From contig VWZL01005003.1 of NCBI GenBank assembly GCA_013396915.1, positions 237,475-301,474 of the forward strand: DNA of 64,000 nt. Direction: 5' to 3'. The notes beneath the pieces are model-generated. The model worked only from the letters and a program-made list of their open reading frames with translations. It was not told the origin of the DNA and searched no databases. How positions within the stretch are numbered: position 1 is the stretch's first letter; each line of letters starts with the position of its first letter. Below, piece after piece: positions 37,700-50,269 of this stretch. The translations under genes were made by a program, and so were the position numbers. Source of the stretch: Stercorarius parasiticus (taxonomy: Eukaryota > Chordata > Aves > Charadriiformes > Stercorariidae).

Positions 37700-37770
37700 G
37701 GAGTCACGAATCTTTTCTCAGCCCTTGCGCTGACTTGCTGTGTGACCTTGAGCAAGTGGCTCAGCCAAAC
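37700..37770 (+). mobile_element. MIR SINE, 5' part of a split copy
   Basis: GACTTGCTGTGTGACC followed by TTGAGCAAGTGGCTC matches the MIR core (ctagctgtgtgacc, then ttgggcaagt). Upstream, CACGAATC and CTCAGCC fit the preceding tRNA-derived part. The match stops at about 37770 and resumes at about 37946, so the element is interrupted. Confidence 0.75.
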
Positions 37771-37945
37771 ACTTTAGGAGCTCCCTCTGATGTTGTGTTC
37801 TTTGACTGTTGTTTGTTCACTTGTTTATCTAGACAGTTTTCAGGTATAAGTTACAAAAGGAAAGGAAAAGGAAACCATTGGTGTTTAACGCCATCAGCAG
37901 CCCAACTGCATCGGACTCCAACCAGCATTATTTAAAAATTGCTGC
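37771..37945. other. Unidentified ~175-bp sequence interrupting a MIR
   Basis: This segment separates two parts of one MIR that are adjacent in the parent element. It contains a purine-rich stretch (AAAAGGAAAGGAAAAGGAAA, 37855-37874) and no open frame of note. I do not recognise its family, and I could not make out clear target duplications at its borders. It may be an inserted element or a local rearrangement. Confidence 0.5.
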
Positions 37946-38012
37946 ATTAAACTCTATGCCTCAGTTACGCCACCTCTGAAAGGGGGAAAATAATGTGGAT
38001 AATAAACTGCTC
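37946..38012 (+). mobile_element. MIR SINE, 3' part of a split copy
   Basis: ATTAAACTCTATGCCTCAG, then TTACGCCACCTCTGAAAGGG, then GGATAATAA, correspond to the MIR stretch 'ttaacctctctgtgcctcag', 'tttccccatctgtaaaatgg', 'ggataataa'. It continues the copy that breaks off at 37770, in the same orientation. Confidence 0.75.
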
Positions 38013-41000
38013 ATGGTTTGCAAATGAAAAAATATCACTGCACAAAAGCAAAATATTATTTTATTTTAGGGCTTCTGACTGCTGTGCATAACTCAGGGAA
38101 TTTTCACATTTTCATGAATGACAAATCTATCTTCTATTTTGCCTCCTACGAAAGGAAAAACTTTGGCATGCTCAAATATGCCTTAAAGGCAATGCTGCCT
38201 TTGGGATCTCACATTAACATAATGATAAATGTGCTGTGTATTGCTTGAAAATGCTATGTGCCAACGTGTCAGAATATGTTTTCCCTGCACACCTCTCGAT
38301 TAGCATCTTATTTACATATTGGCAGGAAAAGGATTCTGAGAAAGACCTACAAAATAAAGTATGTTTTAATATGTTCTTCTCTAAGGCCAAAGTATTAGTT
38401 CCAAAAGCAGTTATCTGCTGGCATGTCTTTCAGAGGTAGGGGGGGAGAGCCGCACGTTTTGAAGTACTGAAGCCACATGTGTTTCGGCAAATAATAGTAG
38501 TGGTGATACATTTTTCCATCTTATATTAGTGTTGCATTTACTGTATAATTCAGACTTAATGCAAAGCTTGGACAAAACCGCTTCCCCCCGTTCCCTGATC
38601 TGTCACCGGAAGTTTAGCTTTTATAATGATGAGTCCACTACATTGGGTTAAAGACAAAATATCTAACTTTAGTGGAATTTGTCATTGTTTTCATCCTTTT
38701 TGTGTGCCAAGTAGCATGAAAATGTAGAAGAAAATAGCAGAAGCTTCTAACACCACTAGTAATTTGTTTCTTGTTGGTTTTGCTTGAGTCATAGTATATT
38801 GATTATTCTTTGGTTTGGGTTTTTTTTTTCTTTTTTAAAAAAGAATTTCCACAGGTTATCTTATCATCCTGCATTTCCAGTATCTCACACTATTCAGAAG
38901 CTCTGTGTTCTAGGTACCTATTTTAGCAGTGGCAAGCATGAGAATATGTATGCAGTAAAAAGAAACAACCACTGAAGTGATAGTTGCTATTCCTTCTATA
39001 TAAATTAAAGATATAGTTGACATCGTAATTTATACTACTGCAGTGCTTATAAATCCTTGTTATTAGAAACCCTTTATGCTAGGGACTGTATGAGTGCATC
39101 ACAGAAACACTCTATCCTATTGAATTTAGTAAAAATAAATTTCAAGATACAACGTACAAATAATATAAACAGGTAGGAACTTGCAAAGAATGCATGGCCA
39201 AAATGACAACGAGAATCATACCACATAAACAGATTAAACAATTTTGTAGCATCATGGAAAAATAAGTGTATATTTTCACATCTGAGGATAGATGTGAAAG
39301 AAGTTAATGAAGTAGCCTTAGCTAAGGGAGACATTATTTTCAGGAAGATACTGCCCATGTAAGACATCCTTTATCAAAACCAGAGAAAAGAATGCTGTAG
39401 TACTTGAGATGTGATCAGAGATCATTAGACATTTAAGGAAGCAAAAAAGATTGTATCTCAGAGCTGCCATCGCAGGCTCAGGACAAAAAATTCCTAAACC
39501 CTTCTCTGAAGCAGACATAGCCTGGATGCCATGCACAGAGATGCCTGAGTGGAAAAGAGCATGTGAGGAAGGAGGGAGTTATGGTCACCATCTTCTGGAA
39601 AGGGCACAGCAGAGCTTGAAGAGAAATACAGGTTTCTGAACCATTACAACAGAGTTAGTAGATTAATTTGTATTTTAGTTGACTTTTACAAATGGCTCTG
39701 AGCAAAGAGTTGGTTCAGGCTACGATAAATATTATTTTCAATGTTACAATATAATGCACAGTAAACTAATATCCCCTCAAGCAATGAATATAAATACAGT
39801 TGTTGATATATTTCTGGAGGTTATGTTATTTTAATCAGCTCTAGAGAGGACTATCTCTGGGAAGCGCTGCTCTGATGTTGAATGTTACTGGCTCCTACTG
39901 GTGACCGTGATGTCTGAAACGAGAATAGTTCAGTTCAGAAAATCTGGAAAGCTGCCAGATCCAGCTGAACTCAGTGGATCAAATTCTGCTGTTTTTACAC
40001 ATGAGCAGCTGTGTTGACTTCATTAGGGTCTCATGTGTATAACAGAATACTTTCTTCTAATATGATTATATCGGGAAACTGGGATTCAGCTGTATCTAAT
40101 TTATTATTGCATTAGGTATCAGTTTGCCCGCATCATACCTGTCAATAACATCTCAAAATAAAAAAAGTAATAATGCCTGAAAAGAAAATAACTTTAGCAG
40201 ACAGCTGATGGCTTTGGAAAATGAAATAGATTAAACAGACAAAGGAAGTGAAAAACTGATAAAAATGTCAAAGCAAAGAGCCCGGGCCAGACAGTGAGGC
40301 TTAACATCTCTGCTGCCCTCTATTTGCTGATGGCCTGACTTATCACCACGCTGAAGAATTTAAAATGCAGTAATAGCTGAAACAGGGTCATTACGGACTG
40401 CCGGTGGGATTTTTCAAGCGCAAGTTGAGCACTGTCCCCAGTCCTTGATGTCTTGGCTTTGACTTTTAGTAGGTGCACAGGTGGGCCAGCCCTACTATTT
40501 CTGAAACGACTCTCAGAAGCTGAAGCTGGGGTGCATGTTTCCAGGCACGGAGACGTGTTTTCCACTTCATGTTGGGCTTCTGTAGTTGTCATGCAAGCTT
40601 ACTCTAGACAGCTAGTCTACGTAGGTGGACTCTCATCTTGCATCATTAACAGGGCTGAGAACTCAACTTCAAGGAGTTCTTGCACAAGCTGTTTTAAATT
40701 GATTATCGCGCTGTTACACAGCGCTCATTAGTGACAACGGAGGCACTGAATAAAGCAGACCTTTCAGACTTCCTGCCTTTGAAAAGACAGATAAATTAGT
40801 CTGGGCAGAGTGCCATGCTAGTCTGGTTATATTACTCGCAGTACTTGAACTAGCTCAGAGAGAGCTAGCTCGGGTATCCCTTCACGAGAGGACAGTGTTC
40901 TGTCCTGATGTCCCCCATGCAGACAAACAGTTAATAAAGTTTTGAATTGGCTTTGCTTGCTCTCCTTCAATTAAAGCATTCTGGTAACTTCAAATAACAG

Positions 41001-41530
41001 GTTAAAAGTGGCATCTTTTGCCTTTTTTTTTGTGGCTGTGCTCTGAGGGAGGCCAGTGATGCTGACCTACTGCAGTGCAAATGGTGGGTGGCCTTTAACC
41101 TTTCCATCTGGCACCTCTATTACTCACTTGGGTTCCTCCTGAGATGCCCTCATTTGTCTTCTGGCCCTGGGGGCTAGCGTGAGTGCAGTGCTGTCTCAGG
41201 GGAGCGTGGGCCAGGGGCTGGGGACCCAGCCTGTGTCAGCTAATGCAGAGCGTGACATTGAGGGAAGAGAAGAAAGGGCAGAGTCTTCTTGCTGCTCTCT
41301 CTTCCTGTGCCAGGCTCCAGCTGGACCCAGAAAGGGGCAATCGCAGTTGAGTTGATGTAAAAGCTGTAGGACGCATTTACTCATCTTTCCAATGATGCTG
41401 TGTCTCCAGCAATGACATATAAATGTTAGCAACAGGTTAGTCTTAGATTTCTAATTTGACCAGAAAGTGAACATGTTCATTCACCCAGAAAACTCTAAGA
41501 TAACCAAGTGAAATATGTTCTGGAAATACA

Positions 41531-41558
41531 GTTTCTCAGAAATTGTTTTCTGAGAAAC
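41531..41558. repeat. Perfect 12-bp inverted repeat with 4-nt loop
   Basis: GTTTCTCAGAAA (41531-41542) and TTTCTGAGAAAC (41547-41558) are exact reverse complements separated by TTGT. In RNA this would form a stable tetraloop hairpin on either strand. The TTTCTCAGAAA half is itself close to a STAT-like TTCNNNGAA site (TTCTCAGAA). There is no downstream U-run typical of an RNA polymerase III terminator. Confidence 0.85.
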
Positions 41559-44236
41559 CTGCATTTTATTATATATTTTTCTCCCGTTCTACATCAAGAC
41601 ACAATCGAAATATTTCACAGTAATATCTTTCTCTTCCCCCCCCAAAAAAAATGTAAGTGAAAGAAGAATCAGAGAGAAGGACAGACTGCCTAGTAACTTC
41701 AGTATGGGCCAGTGGTTTGGATCATCCCGAGTTTGCATCAAGGCAGATAAATAACAGCCACTTTATACAGAGTGGAACATCCCCAAAAGGAGAGACTGAC
41801 CTGCCCCCTCACAGAAGAGCATTCAGACAGGAGGTTGGACTTGAGCACTTAGGCTCAATCAAGTAGTAAGAGAACTTGAAAACTGGTTTCCTATTTCCCA
41901 AGGAAATGCTCATCCTGTGCACCTGTTTGGGCTGGATGAGGTCAAAATTGGAGCATGTTGATTAGTTGGCATTTTCAGACAATAATTAGCATTTTAGAAA
42001 ATACCTCAGTGAAGCTATAGGAAGCATGACAGAACACCATCCAGCAACCTTTAGCTCTTGATATACACATATAATGTTCATGGTTCTAGAGAAATAAATG
42101 AAGAAGTATAGGTAAAATTGATATTAGACCTCCGTAGCTTCATGGATCTCTGGTCAACTTGGCCATTATCAAACAATGTTTAAGGCATAAATTTGCTCTT
42201 GCTGACAATCAGTGAAGTAAGTCTACGGGATTCTGGTAAACACTGATGTAACAATAAAACCAAATTCTGTCATATTTAAGCATCCTGGTTGTCTAGGTTG
42301 GACCTATAACTGGGGAATTTTAGAAACCTGGGCAATCTTCCCCAGTTGCCCTTGACCAAGTGCTCACGTGGCTGCCCTGTGTGGATGGGAGGAAGGGTGT
42401 TAGAGAATACCTGCAGGGTTACCACAGCCTCTCAACAATATTCACCCAGGAAGGAGCCAGAATTTAACTCTCAGCTAAAGCGGATTTTTCGTACTACTAA
42501 TGACTCAGTGGAGACTTGTGAGACTCTTACCAAATGCTGCTAAATAAAATTTTCCACTTCAGCAACTTATTCAACCAGAGGGAATTCTGCCTGCAGTACA
42601 ATTGAAAGTATTCTTGCTCAGAAAATAGAAATCATTGATTACCCTGCATTTGTGACAGCATTGTTCTTCATCCTACCCAATGGTCTGCGCTTTGAATAAT
42701 CCTTCATGATTGCTACTGAGTCAGTCAGTGTTGCAAAAGCATCAAGCCTGGAATGGATTATTATAATAACCATTCTGTCAGATACAGTTGGCACAAAGGC
42801 TGGTTAGAAAAAACTAAGACTCCCTATTAAAATGATGCCATGTGCACTGATCTGGAATTTGGGGGGATCACTGGTCAGCTTTTGAGGTACTCTTATTAAG
42901 CAATATGCTCCCATTTATGAGTAATGCGTATAAAGAAAGAAAAAAAATCTTAGTGGAGGAAAAAAAACCTACCAGGGCAGCTTGTAAAAACACTTAAGAA
43001 TACATCTGTGCAAGAAAAAAGGCGACCCTCTGCTTCAGAACAAACTAATGAGCTATGTTTGTTCATCACACTCCAGTGCAAATATCTGATAATCAAATGT
43101 TCCCTCACCACTCTGCTGATCTTTCCTCCCTTATGGAAAATCCTGCCATGTTTCAGTTTCAGTGGACAGCACGATCCCAAAATGGAGGCGTCCCTCCACC
43201 GCCTCGTCCTACTCTCATCCCTCATCCCGCTGTAGGTATTTCAGATAGTAGGGTCCTATCATATTTTGCTCTGCTTATCTTCCATGCTGTGAGGTTATCT
43301 GCAAGACCTCTTTCTGGGAAATACTCAGTCAATATTGCCTCACACAGTGAAGTTCAGCATAGTATTCCTGTTATTTCTTTTGCTGTAGTTCTTTTGAGCC
43401 CCAGGCAGGGTCCATGTTGCGTTTGGTGCTCCACAAACATCCCTTGAGCATTTCTGTCACTGCAGAATGAGCATCCTTTCCCTGTCTGCCATTTGGTTAG
43501 TGACAGAGAGGATTTTAAGTTTGTGTATGTTAAAATGGCGCCTAAAGCATCATCGAGAAATTCTGATTAGAAAGCTTCAGTCAACAACTTTTTTTCTGTC
43601 ACAAATCCCCATGGGCACCAAAAGCTGAGTGGCTCCTTCATCTCTATTTATCTGACGCTGTCCATAAATAGTTCCTGCAGCTAAAGCAGCTATGACCATT
43701 CCTTGCTCTCTTCACCTTAGGAAGGGGCAAACAACTTCTTACCCTCTCAAAGGCTTACATTATTATTTATATTTACATTACAGCCATACCTACACCTTCA
43801 GGTCACTAAGGCACTGTTGACCAAAGCATTATGCAAACACTGGTATTTTTATACAATGCCCTACCCTGAAAAGCCTATATCCCAGGACGTGTGACATGCA
43901 GAAGGAGGGCAGAGAAGGCTGAAGTCAAACTCATTATACATCTTACACTCATTTACAACTTTTCTGCTCGTTATAAATCCACAGGAAAAAGTGTTGAAAC
44001 TCCCCATCTGTGCCTTAAGATATTAGACAGGGCCCGAGGATGCATCTGGAAGATGAGATTGCAGTGACAACCACAGGGACGTTGCAGGCTGGAAGGGCTG
44101 TGAGAGGCGCGGATGGCTGGGAGCAGTGGACCTGAGATGCTGGGGGAAGGGAGCTTGTGTCAGGTGGAAGCCAGAGGGCAACAGCCGCCCTCCTGAAGCA
44201 CAGGGCTCCAGGGGGAGCCAGCACTGCCCGCAGCCT

Positions 44237-44260
44237 GGGGCACTGCAGGGTGGGGGGGGG
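44237..44260 (+). other. Potential G-quadruplex-forming G-runs
   Basis: GGGG, GGG and a run of nine G lie within 24 bases, enough for four G3 tracts with short loops. The stretch sits in the GC-rich patch 44040-44300. Folding is only a prediction, and run length may be imprecise. Confidence 0.4.
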
Positions 44261-44948
44261 CAAACCACAGCCCCCTCTGCACTTGCTGCAGGCCTGCTAG
44301 CTCTCAGCACCACGTACAAAACAGCATCATCTTGAAGGCTGTGCTAGCGGATTTTAGCAAAGACCAGTTTCTTCTGCAGCTACAGAGGGTGGCTGGCGAT
44401 TGCAGTTCTCTGCATTCAGAATATTCCTGTTGGACCTTACAGAGAATAAGGAGGCAGATGTGGCCTGGAAAAGCTCAGCCTTCCTCAAAATATTCAGATA
44501 AGAATTCAGATTCGAAGAGCTTATCCACAAGGAACCCTCACAGCTCCTGTGACTCGCCTCTGTCCAATAATATATTATTTTTTTTTCAGTTTGTCCTCAA
44601 ATAATGTGTTCTTATGGAAAGGACTTCAGCACAAAGACAAAAGTGATCCAGACATCACAGCCTGATACTCTGCCTTCCGAAAGGAACCTTTTTTTGCTAG
44701 GGAGGCGGACTTTGAAGACAGGTACATAGCAAAAATAATGCTAGCACAACAATTCAGTCTGACACAGTCACACATTCAACAATAGGTGGTTTAGCAAGTA
44801 CATGAAATTACAGATGTACCTGTTAGGTTTGTACAGTAATTGGCAGAAGCTGCACTGACCAAGACAAAACAAAACACAAGCTAAGAGATTAAATAGCCTT
44901 AATGTACAAGGATCCCATTTCATGCCATTTTCATGCTGGTGTTACATA

Positions 44949-44982
44949 TTATGCTGGATGGTCTTGTGTGTTATGCTGGATG
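44949..44982. repeat. Two-copy 12-bp direct repeat, 22-bp period
   Basis: TTATGCTGGATG occurs at 44949-44960 and 44971-44982 without differences. It is a small local duplication. Confidence 0.8.
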
Positions 44983-45981
44983 CCATGCAGTGTGTCTAAA
45001 TGTTGTTATCTAGCCTATAACTTAAAATAATGGTTCAGTGCAAGTCTCAAAAATAGTAAGCTAGTCAAGGGCCCTGTATTTTTCAATCTGTGCTCTCCCA
45101 GCAATTCTCATTTTACCTCTTCGTAGCAAATACTTTCTGCCTCAGAGGAGCTGCAGCTATCTCTAAGTGGTAAAAATTGTAAGCTTTGCTGTAAATGAAG
45201 CGTGGGATACATTGTCAATACAAGCTGTCCAAAACATAATGAGAGCATTTAAATATTTTATTATTTTTTCCAATGTTCTATCAGAGATTGAACACTGGAA
45301 TGAGTCTTAAGCGACCACAACTTACCAGATGAAGAGCATAATGAATGTCTTTCATAAAAATGAATATTTAAACAGTGTAGTTAGTTGTATTATAATTGTT
45401 CAACCTCAATACAATCACGATGGTTCACTACTCTTTCCTCCAGTGTAATTCTAATCTGAATATTACATATAAAAACTGTACTGATTAGGAATCCATCAGG
45501 CGTGGAATCATCTCTTAGAAATGCAACTCTTTGGTCAGCTGGGATGGTTTAATCCAGCCTCATTCGGTGGATACCGAATGTATATAAATATCTATGTGTT
45601 TTAATATAATTTAATATAATACAATAACATATGTGTATTTTAATCCCAAATCCAGAGAAATCAGTAGTAAAACTCCTATTGCTATCAGTGGAGATTGGCT
45701 CTTATGCCCCCCAGACACTTTAAAAGAATGCTGACACTTTTGAGAGTTTAATATTGCTATTAGCCTACCTTGGTTGAATATTTTAACATGGACAAGATTT
45801 TGCATGCAAAATCAACGGAGCAGCTTAATCCACTCTTGAAACTGCTGAGCCACATTTACTGAGGAAAATATCAGTAGGTTGCTCACGGACCTGCACCTGC
45901 ATGTTCTTTCACACCCCTGCACCATTTCACTAAAGAAAAAAATAGCTTAGGGGACATTCACTGAGTGTGACCATGCAGGTC

Positions 45982-46004
45982 CACACACACACACACATAC
46001 ACAC
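45982..46004. repeat. CA dinucleotide microsatellite (interrupted)
   Basis: A run of CA units is broken by one T at 45998. It is short, so only modest length variation is expected. Confidence 0.9.
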
Positions 46005-47557
46005 TTATGGAAAGCCTATTGCAGGCAAGAGAAATACTGCTACAAATTTCAGTAAGGCTCGACTGGAGCACTAAATCAGTATGTAAGGTCATCTGGGAAC
46101 AGACAGCAGCAAATTTAGTTACCAAATCTTTTAAAGTATCAGGTACCTTCACATTCAGCAGAACGTTTGCAGTCTTTTGTAAACCAGCAGCTTATTTATC
46201 CTTCTGAAGTACTTATTAACTGTTTTTTGAGGACCATCTTGTTTAAACAGTTTTTGCAGTTACAGGTCAAACTCGGTGCTAAAGTCAGAAGACAGCTCTG
46301 AAATCTGTGTCTGTACACATCAGGTGTGAACCCTCCCTGTATGTACGAAGGATACCAATGTGGGATATCTTTCTCTTTGGTGTGGATGGCTGAATGAGTG
46401 GGAATAGAGGGACTATGCTAAGAAAATATTTTTCTGACCACCAGAAAAAATACAATGGCACAGCGCCTTTGGGCTCCTCCAATTCCTACCTCCCCAGAAG
46501 GGAACGGTCATCACCATTAATATTATTGAGTGTATCATGAGATTTAACATTTTGAGTGCAGAAATACACTGGACACTATATTTGTCCACTGTTAGTCAGT
46601 AAGGCATGTTCAGGGAGAGCGGGACGAAGAAAGCAGCACAGGCTTATTTTTTGATGATAGATGGTGTTTCAGCTTCATTTCATCCATATGGAATAACCTA
46701 AGCAAGCTTTTGGAAGGAAGCTAGAGTAGGATTGTGGCTGTTTGGTGCTAACTAATTTTGAACCAATTCTATTGCACTTCATCCACATTCACTGGAAGCA
46801 TGCTGCAGATCATTGAAACCTCTCTTATATTTGCCTCTCTACATTTTCAAGATTTCAATGTAATTTAAAGGATTACGATTTTGTTCTGGGTTAGCACATG
46901 AATTTCTTGTTTGTAGTAGTAGTAGATGGGGAGAGGAAAACACAAGTGGAACATTTAAATTAACTGAAACACACCAGAAAATATGTAACACACAAAAAAA
47001 TCCCCCAAGTCTATCAGTTTAGGCTTTTCTTCTTAGAAAAAAATTTATTGCCATGAAATCTCTGCAAGCACTAATCCTTAGTACTGAACATGGCATTTTA
47101 TTTCATTTAATTGATTTTCTTTATTGCAGCCAAGTTGATAAAAGATTGAAAATCATCTATTGTACATGTGTAAATACTTCAAGATTCCTTTTTAATATGC
47201 ACACCAATTAGCTTATTAACAAATTCAGACTACAAAATCACATTTAGAGATGTGATTCCAGCTATTTGCATAACAACTAATCACCTCAACCCATTTACCA
47301 AAAGAAGGGGAAAGATCATTAGCACAACTGCCTACATTTATAGCACTCTGACTGCCATGGTTATGTGTTGTTTGGTTTGGTTATTCATGACTGAAGAATA
47401 AAGCAGTACCATTGCTGTAGCATGGCATCAGAGAAATCAGCAAAATCTAGGTCTCACTAGAGCATTTTCCATTTTTATCTCTTAACTAATGCTTTGCCAA
47501 GGCTCTTCCTATGTTGACAAAGGTGTTGCATTGATCAAGTACCATAAAACCTGCAGG

Positions 47558-47562
47558 CCCCT
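47558..47562. repeat. Target site duplication, left copy
   Basis: CCCCT directly precedes the TG terminus of the solo LTR. The identical pentamer follows the CA terminus at 48143-48147. Confidence 0.85.
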
Positions 47563-48142
47563 TGTCATGGTTTAACCCCAGCTGATAACTAGGACCAGGC
47601 AGCTGCTTGCTCACTCCCCCAAGATGTGATGAGGGAGAGAATTAGAAGAGTAAAAGTGAGGAGAAACTTGTGGTTTGAGAAAAAGACAGTTTCATAGGTA
47701 AAGCAAAAGCTGTGCACGCAAGCAAAGCAAAGGAATTCATTCACTACTTCCCATCAGCAGGCAGGTGTTCAGCCATCTCCAGGAAAGCAGGGCTCCATCA
47801 CACATAATGGTTACTTGGGAAGACAAAATGCCATAACTCTGAACATCCCCCTCTTTCTTCTTCTCCCCACAGTTTTATATACTAAGCATGACGTCACATG
47901 ATATGGAATATCCCTGTGGTCAGTTGGGGTCAGCTGTCCCGGCTGTGTCCCCTCCCAGCTTCTCGTGCACCCCCAGCCTACTCGCTGGTGGGGCGGTGTG
48001 AGGAGCAGAAAAGGCCTTGACTGCTTAGCAAAACCTAAAAACACCAGTGTACTACCACACCATTCCCATCCCAAATGCAAAACATAGCACTATACCAGCT
48101 GCTAGTAAGAAAGCTAACTCTATCCCCACTGAAACCACGACA
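47563..48142 (-). mobile_element. Solo LTR of an avian ERVL-type endogenous retrovirus
   Basis: A complete 580-bp LTR bounded by TG at 47563 and CA at 48142, with CCCCT duplicated on both sides. No retroviral genes are present, so it is a solo LTR left by recombination between the two LTRs of a provirus. On the plus strand it starts TGTCATGGTTTAACCCC and carries 'caggcaggtgttcagccat' and 'ccatcacacataatggtta', landmarks of an LTR type I recall as common in neoavian birds. Sense orientation is judged to be minus because a CRE-like TGACGTCA (47889-47896) and a TATA box (TATATAAAA, 47873-47881) are correctly ordered only on that strand. Substitutions relative to the recalled form suggest moderate age. 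The 5-bp duplication agrees with an ERVL-class integrase. A minus-strand 89-codon frame inside it is chance. Confidence 0.9.
47873..47896 (-). promoter_or_regulatory. CRE plus TATA box of the solo LTR
   Basis: On the minus strand, TGACGTCA (a full cAMP-response element) is followed seven bases later by TATATAAAA. This is a compact promoter arrangement inside the LTR's U3 region. Transcription would run toward lower coordinates. Activity is not shown by the sequence. Confidence 0.6.
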
Positions 48143-48147
48143 CCCCT
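48143..48147. repeat. Target site duplication, right copy
   Basis: CCCCT immediately follows the CA end of the solo LTR and matches the left copy exactly. Confidence 0.85.
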
Positions 48148-49535
48148 ACAGAGCAAGAGTAGTGTTTCATAAGTCATCCTTACGAAATATTCTTTGGCTT
48201 CTGCATAAATTTCATGATGTGCTCCTGCAAAGCATTCAGAGCCTTTCAGCTCCCCGTGGCTCCAGCGAAGGATGAGAATTTCTCAGGTCTTGGAAAGACT
48301 ATGCTCATGTGGACCCTGCAGTCAGGAACTCCTCTGCTTCACTAGTGCATTTAATTGCCCCCAGACATAGTTTTTACACTCTGCCACGAATACAGTCCCT
48401 TAAATGTACTTGACAGCGGATAGCGTGAAAAGCCTTTTTCGTCCTGTACATTAAAAGTGACTGAGTGAGTAACACGAGTGGGAGAATGTAGCATTACCAT
48501 GTGCGAACAGTGAGGAGATATACAGCAAAAAGCAAGAGTGACTTTTGAGGGGGATTAAGAGAGATGTGTGATGAAGATAAGTGATGTCAAGATAAAAGAG
48601 AGAGGTGGACAGTTATAGAACACAATAGAGTTTCCTTTAAAACAGTCAAGGGAAACCGAATTACATGACCAAAGGAGCCAACAGATGAGAAAAAAAAAAG
48701 ACCATCTACAACAAGCCAAGTGACATTAAACAGGCAGCTACAGAAGTCTCCAAAGGTACGACACCTAGGTAGTTGCAGCAATTATAAAATTAATTTATGA
48801 TTGATTTATGAAGTTGTATATATTATTCTCCTAGTAAAGCATTTGATTACATCCTTACCTTGTAAAGGCAAACACACTCAATTTTAGGGAAGGATTTTCT
48901 TGCTCTACTTTCTCTTATTTTATCTATGGTAGATGCTGTTTCACATCCAACTCTAACACTTCTGACAACCTGAGAGCACGCTAAATAAATAAAATAGTTA
49001 TTTATTTTTAGATATGATAATTACTTATCTGCTTGAGCAGATCAAGTTAGAAGTCACTGGATAGCAGAAACAAATTCTTGTTGGATTCAGATTTAACACT
49101 GCAAATCTGATTCTTCCACCTGAATTCTTACAAGATGTAAATTTAGACTTGAAATAACTGCTTTTACCTCCCCAAGTCCTTCAGCTCATGTTTCACTGAA
49201 TAGTTCTTACTGTCTGGTCATATTAATAATAAGTTTAATAACCACCCTTTTCATCTGTAGTAATAAAGTTGTATTTTCATGTCAAATTATCTTATTCCAT
49301 GGAATAATGAAGATTTTAAATTCATTATGTAACACGGGTCTTAATTTTTATTTACTGTTTCTACATGTTTTATTTTTATAGATATTTGGCTCATTATATT
49401 AAGTCAAATCCTCAGCAAATGTAAGCCACTATGTGTCCAAGGAAGGTATGGAGGTGAATCTATTTAAACCAGTTAAGGATTTGGCCTTTATTTCTGTGTT
49501 TTAACATCACTGAGTTCACAAGTGCACATCAGCTG

Positions 49536-49550
49536 ACACACACACACACA
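49536..49550. repeat. Short AC dinucleotide run
   Basis: About seven perfect AC units. Too short to be a useful marker on its own. Confidence 0.85.
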
Positions 49551-50226
49551 AACGAATGCATCCTGTGCTTTCACAGTGCAAGGCTGATATGCTTTTACAG
49601 CATCATTCTCAAAAATTACACACATGTAGCTGTGGCTGTTCATTTTTTTTTCCTTTTGATTTTGGATTTACTCAGAACCCAGCCCTGTCCCTGCTCCCAT
49701 TTGAAATCTCAGCATTTTCTATCTTTGTTATAATCTACAGGACTCGTAACAACAAAACATGAGGAAGAGTTTAACAAACAAACAAAGAAACAATAATTAA
49801 AAAGCACACCAAGAACCAGCATGTGAACAAATCCCAAAACAATAATTAATTGAAAGGGGTGATCTGTTTATTTTGACAGCCATATCCATTAGTATTTGGG
49901 GATAAGGAGTTTAAGTTTCAACATATTCCCTGAAAAGGGGGGAGACTGGAGGATTATCTGAAGTGCAGCAACAGGCCACCATTGTACTTAACGGCCATCA
50001 GAGTGATTTATTACAAACTGAGCTGCAAGGTACAAATAACCTTAGCGTGTTACAAGAGACAGAGATATCAGAGAAATGCTTATCTTGGTGTCACGGATAC
50101 CTCCCCAGACCACCCTCAACAGCTTTTCCAAGCACACCCCTAGACTTCAACAGGGCAGCGACATCCCTCTTCGCCTGGGTGCAAAGTCGTGTATAGCCTG
50201 TATTCATGCTGTGGTTAATACCCTTT

Positions 50227-50269
50227 ACACACACACACGCACACACACACAGACACACACACACACACA
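50227..50269. repeat. AC dinucleotide microsatellite
   Basis: Forty-three bases of AC repeats, interrupted by G at 50239 and 50252. This is the longest microsatellite in the window and is likely to vary in length between individuals. It falls inside chance open frames on both strands, whose TH- and CV-rich translations come from the repeat. Confidence 0.95.

Larger units (their letters stand above)
38013..47557. other. AT-rich DNA without a recognisable gene
   Basis: About 9.5 kb in which no gene or dispersed repeat is recognised. It holds a perfect 12-bp inverted repeat at 41531-41558, a GC-rich patch with G-runs at 44040-44300, a two-copy TTATGCTGGATG repeat at 44949-44982, a CA run at 45982-46004 and a TAG trinucleotide run at 46914-46925. 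The stretch 47080-47350 is AT-rich with homeodomain-like TAATTA/ATTAGC cores, but nothing can be claimed from one sequence. Confidence 0.5.
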
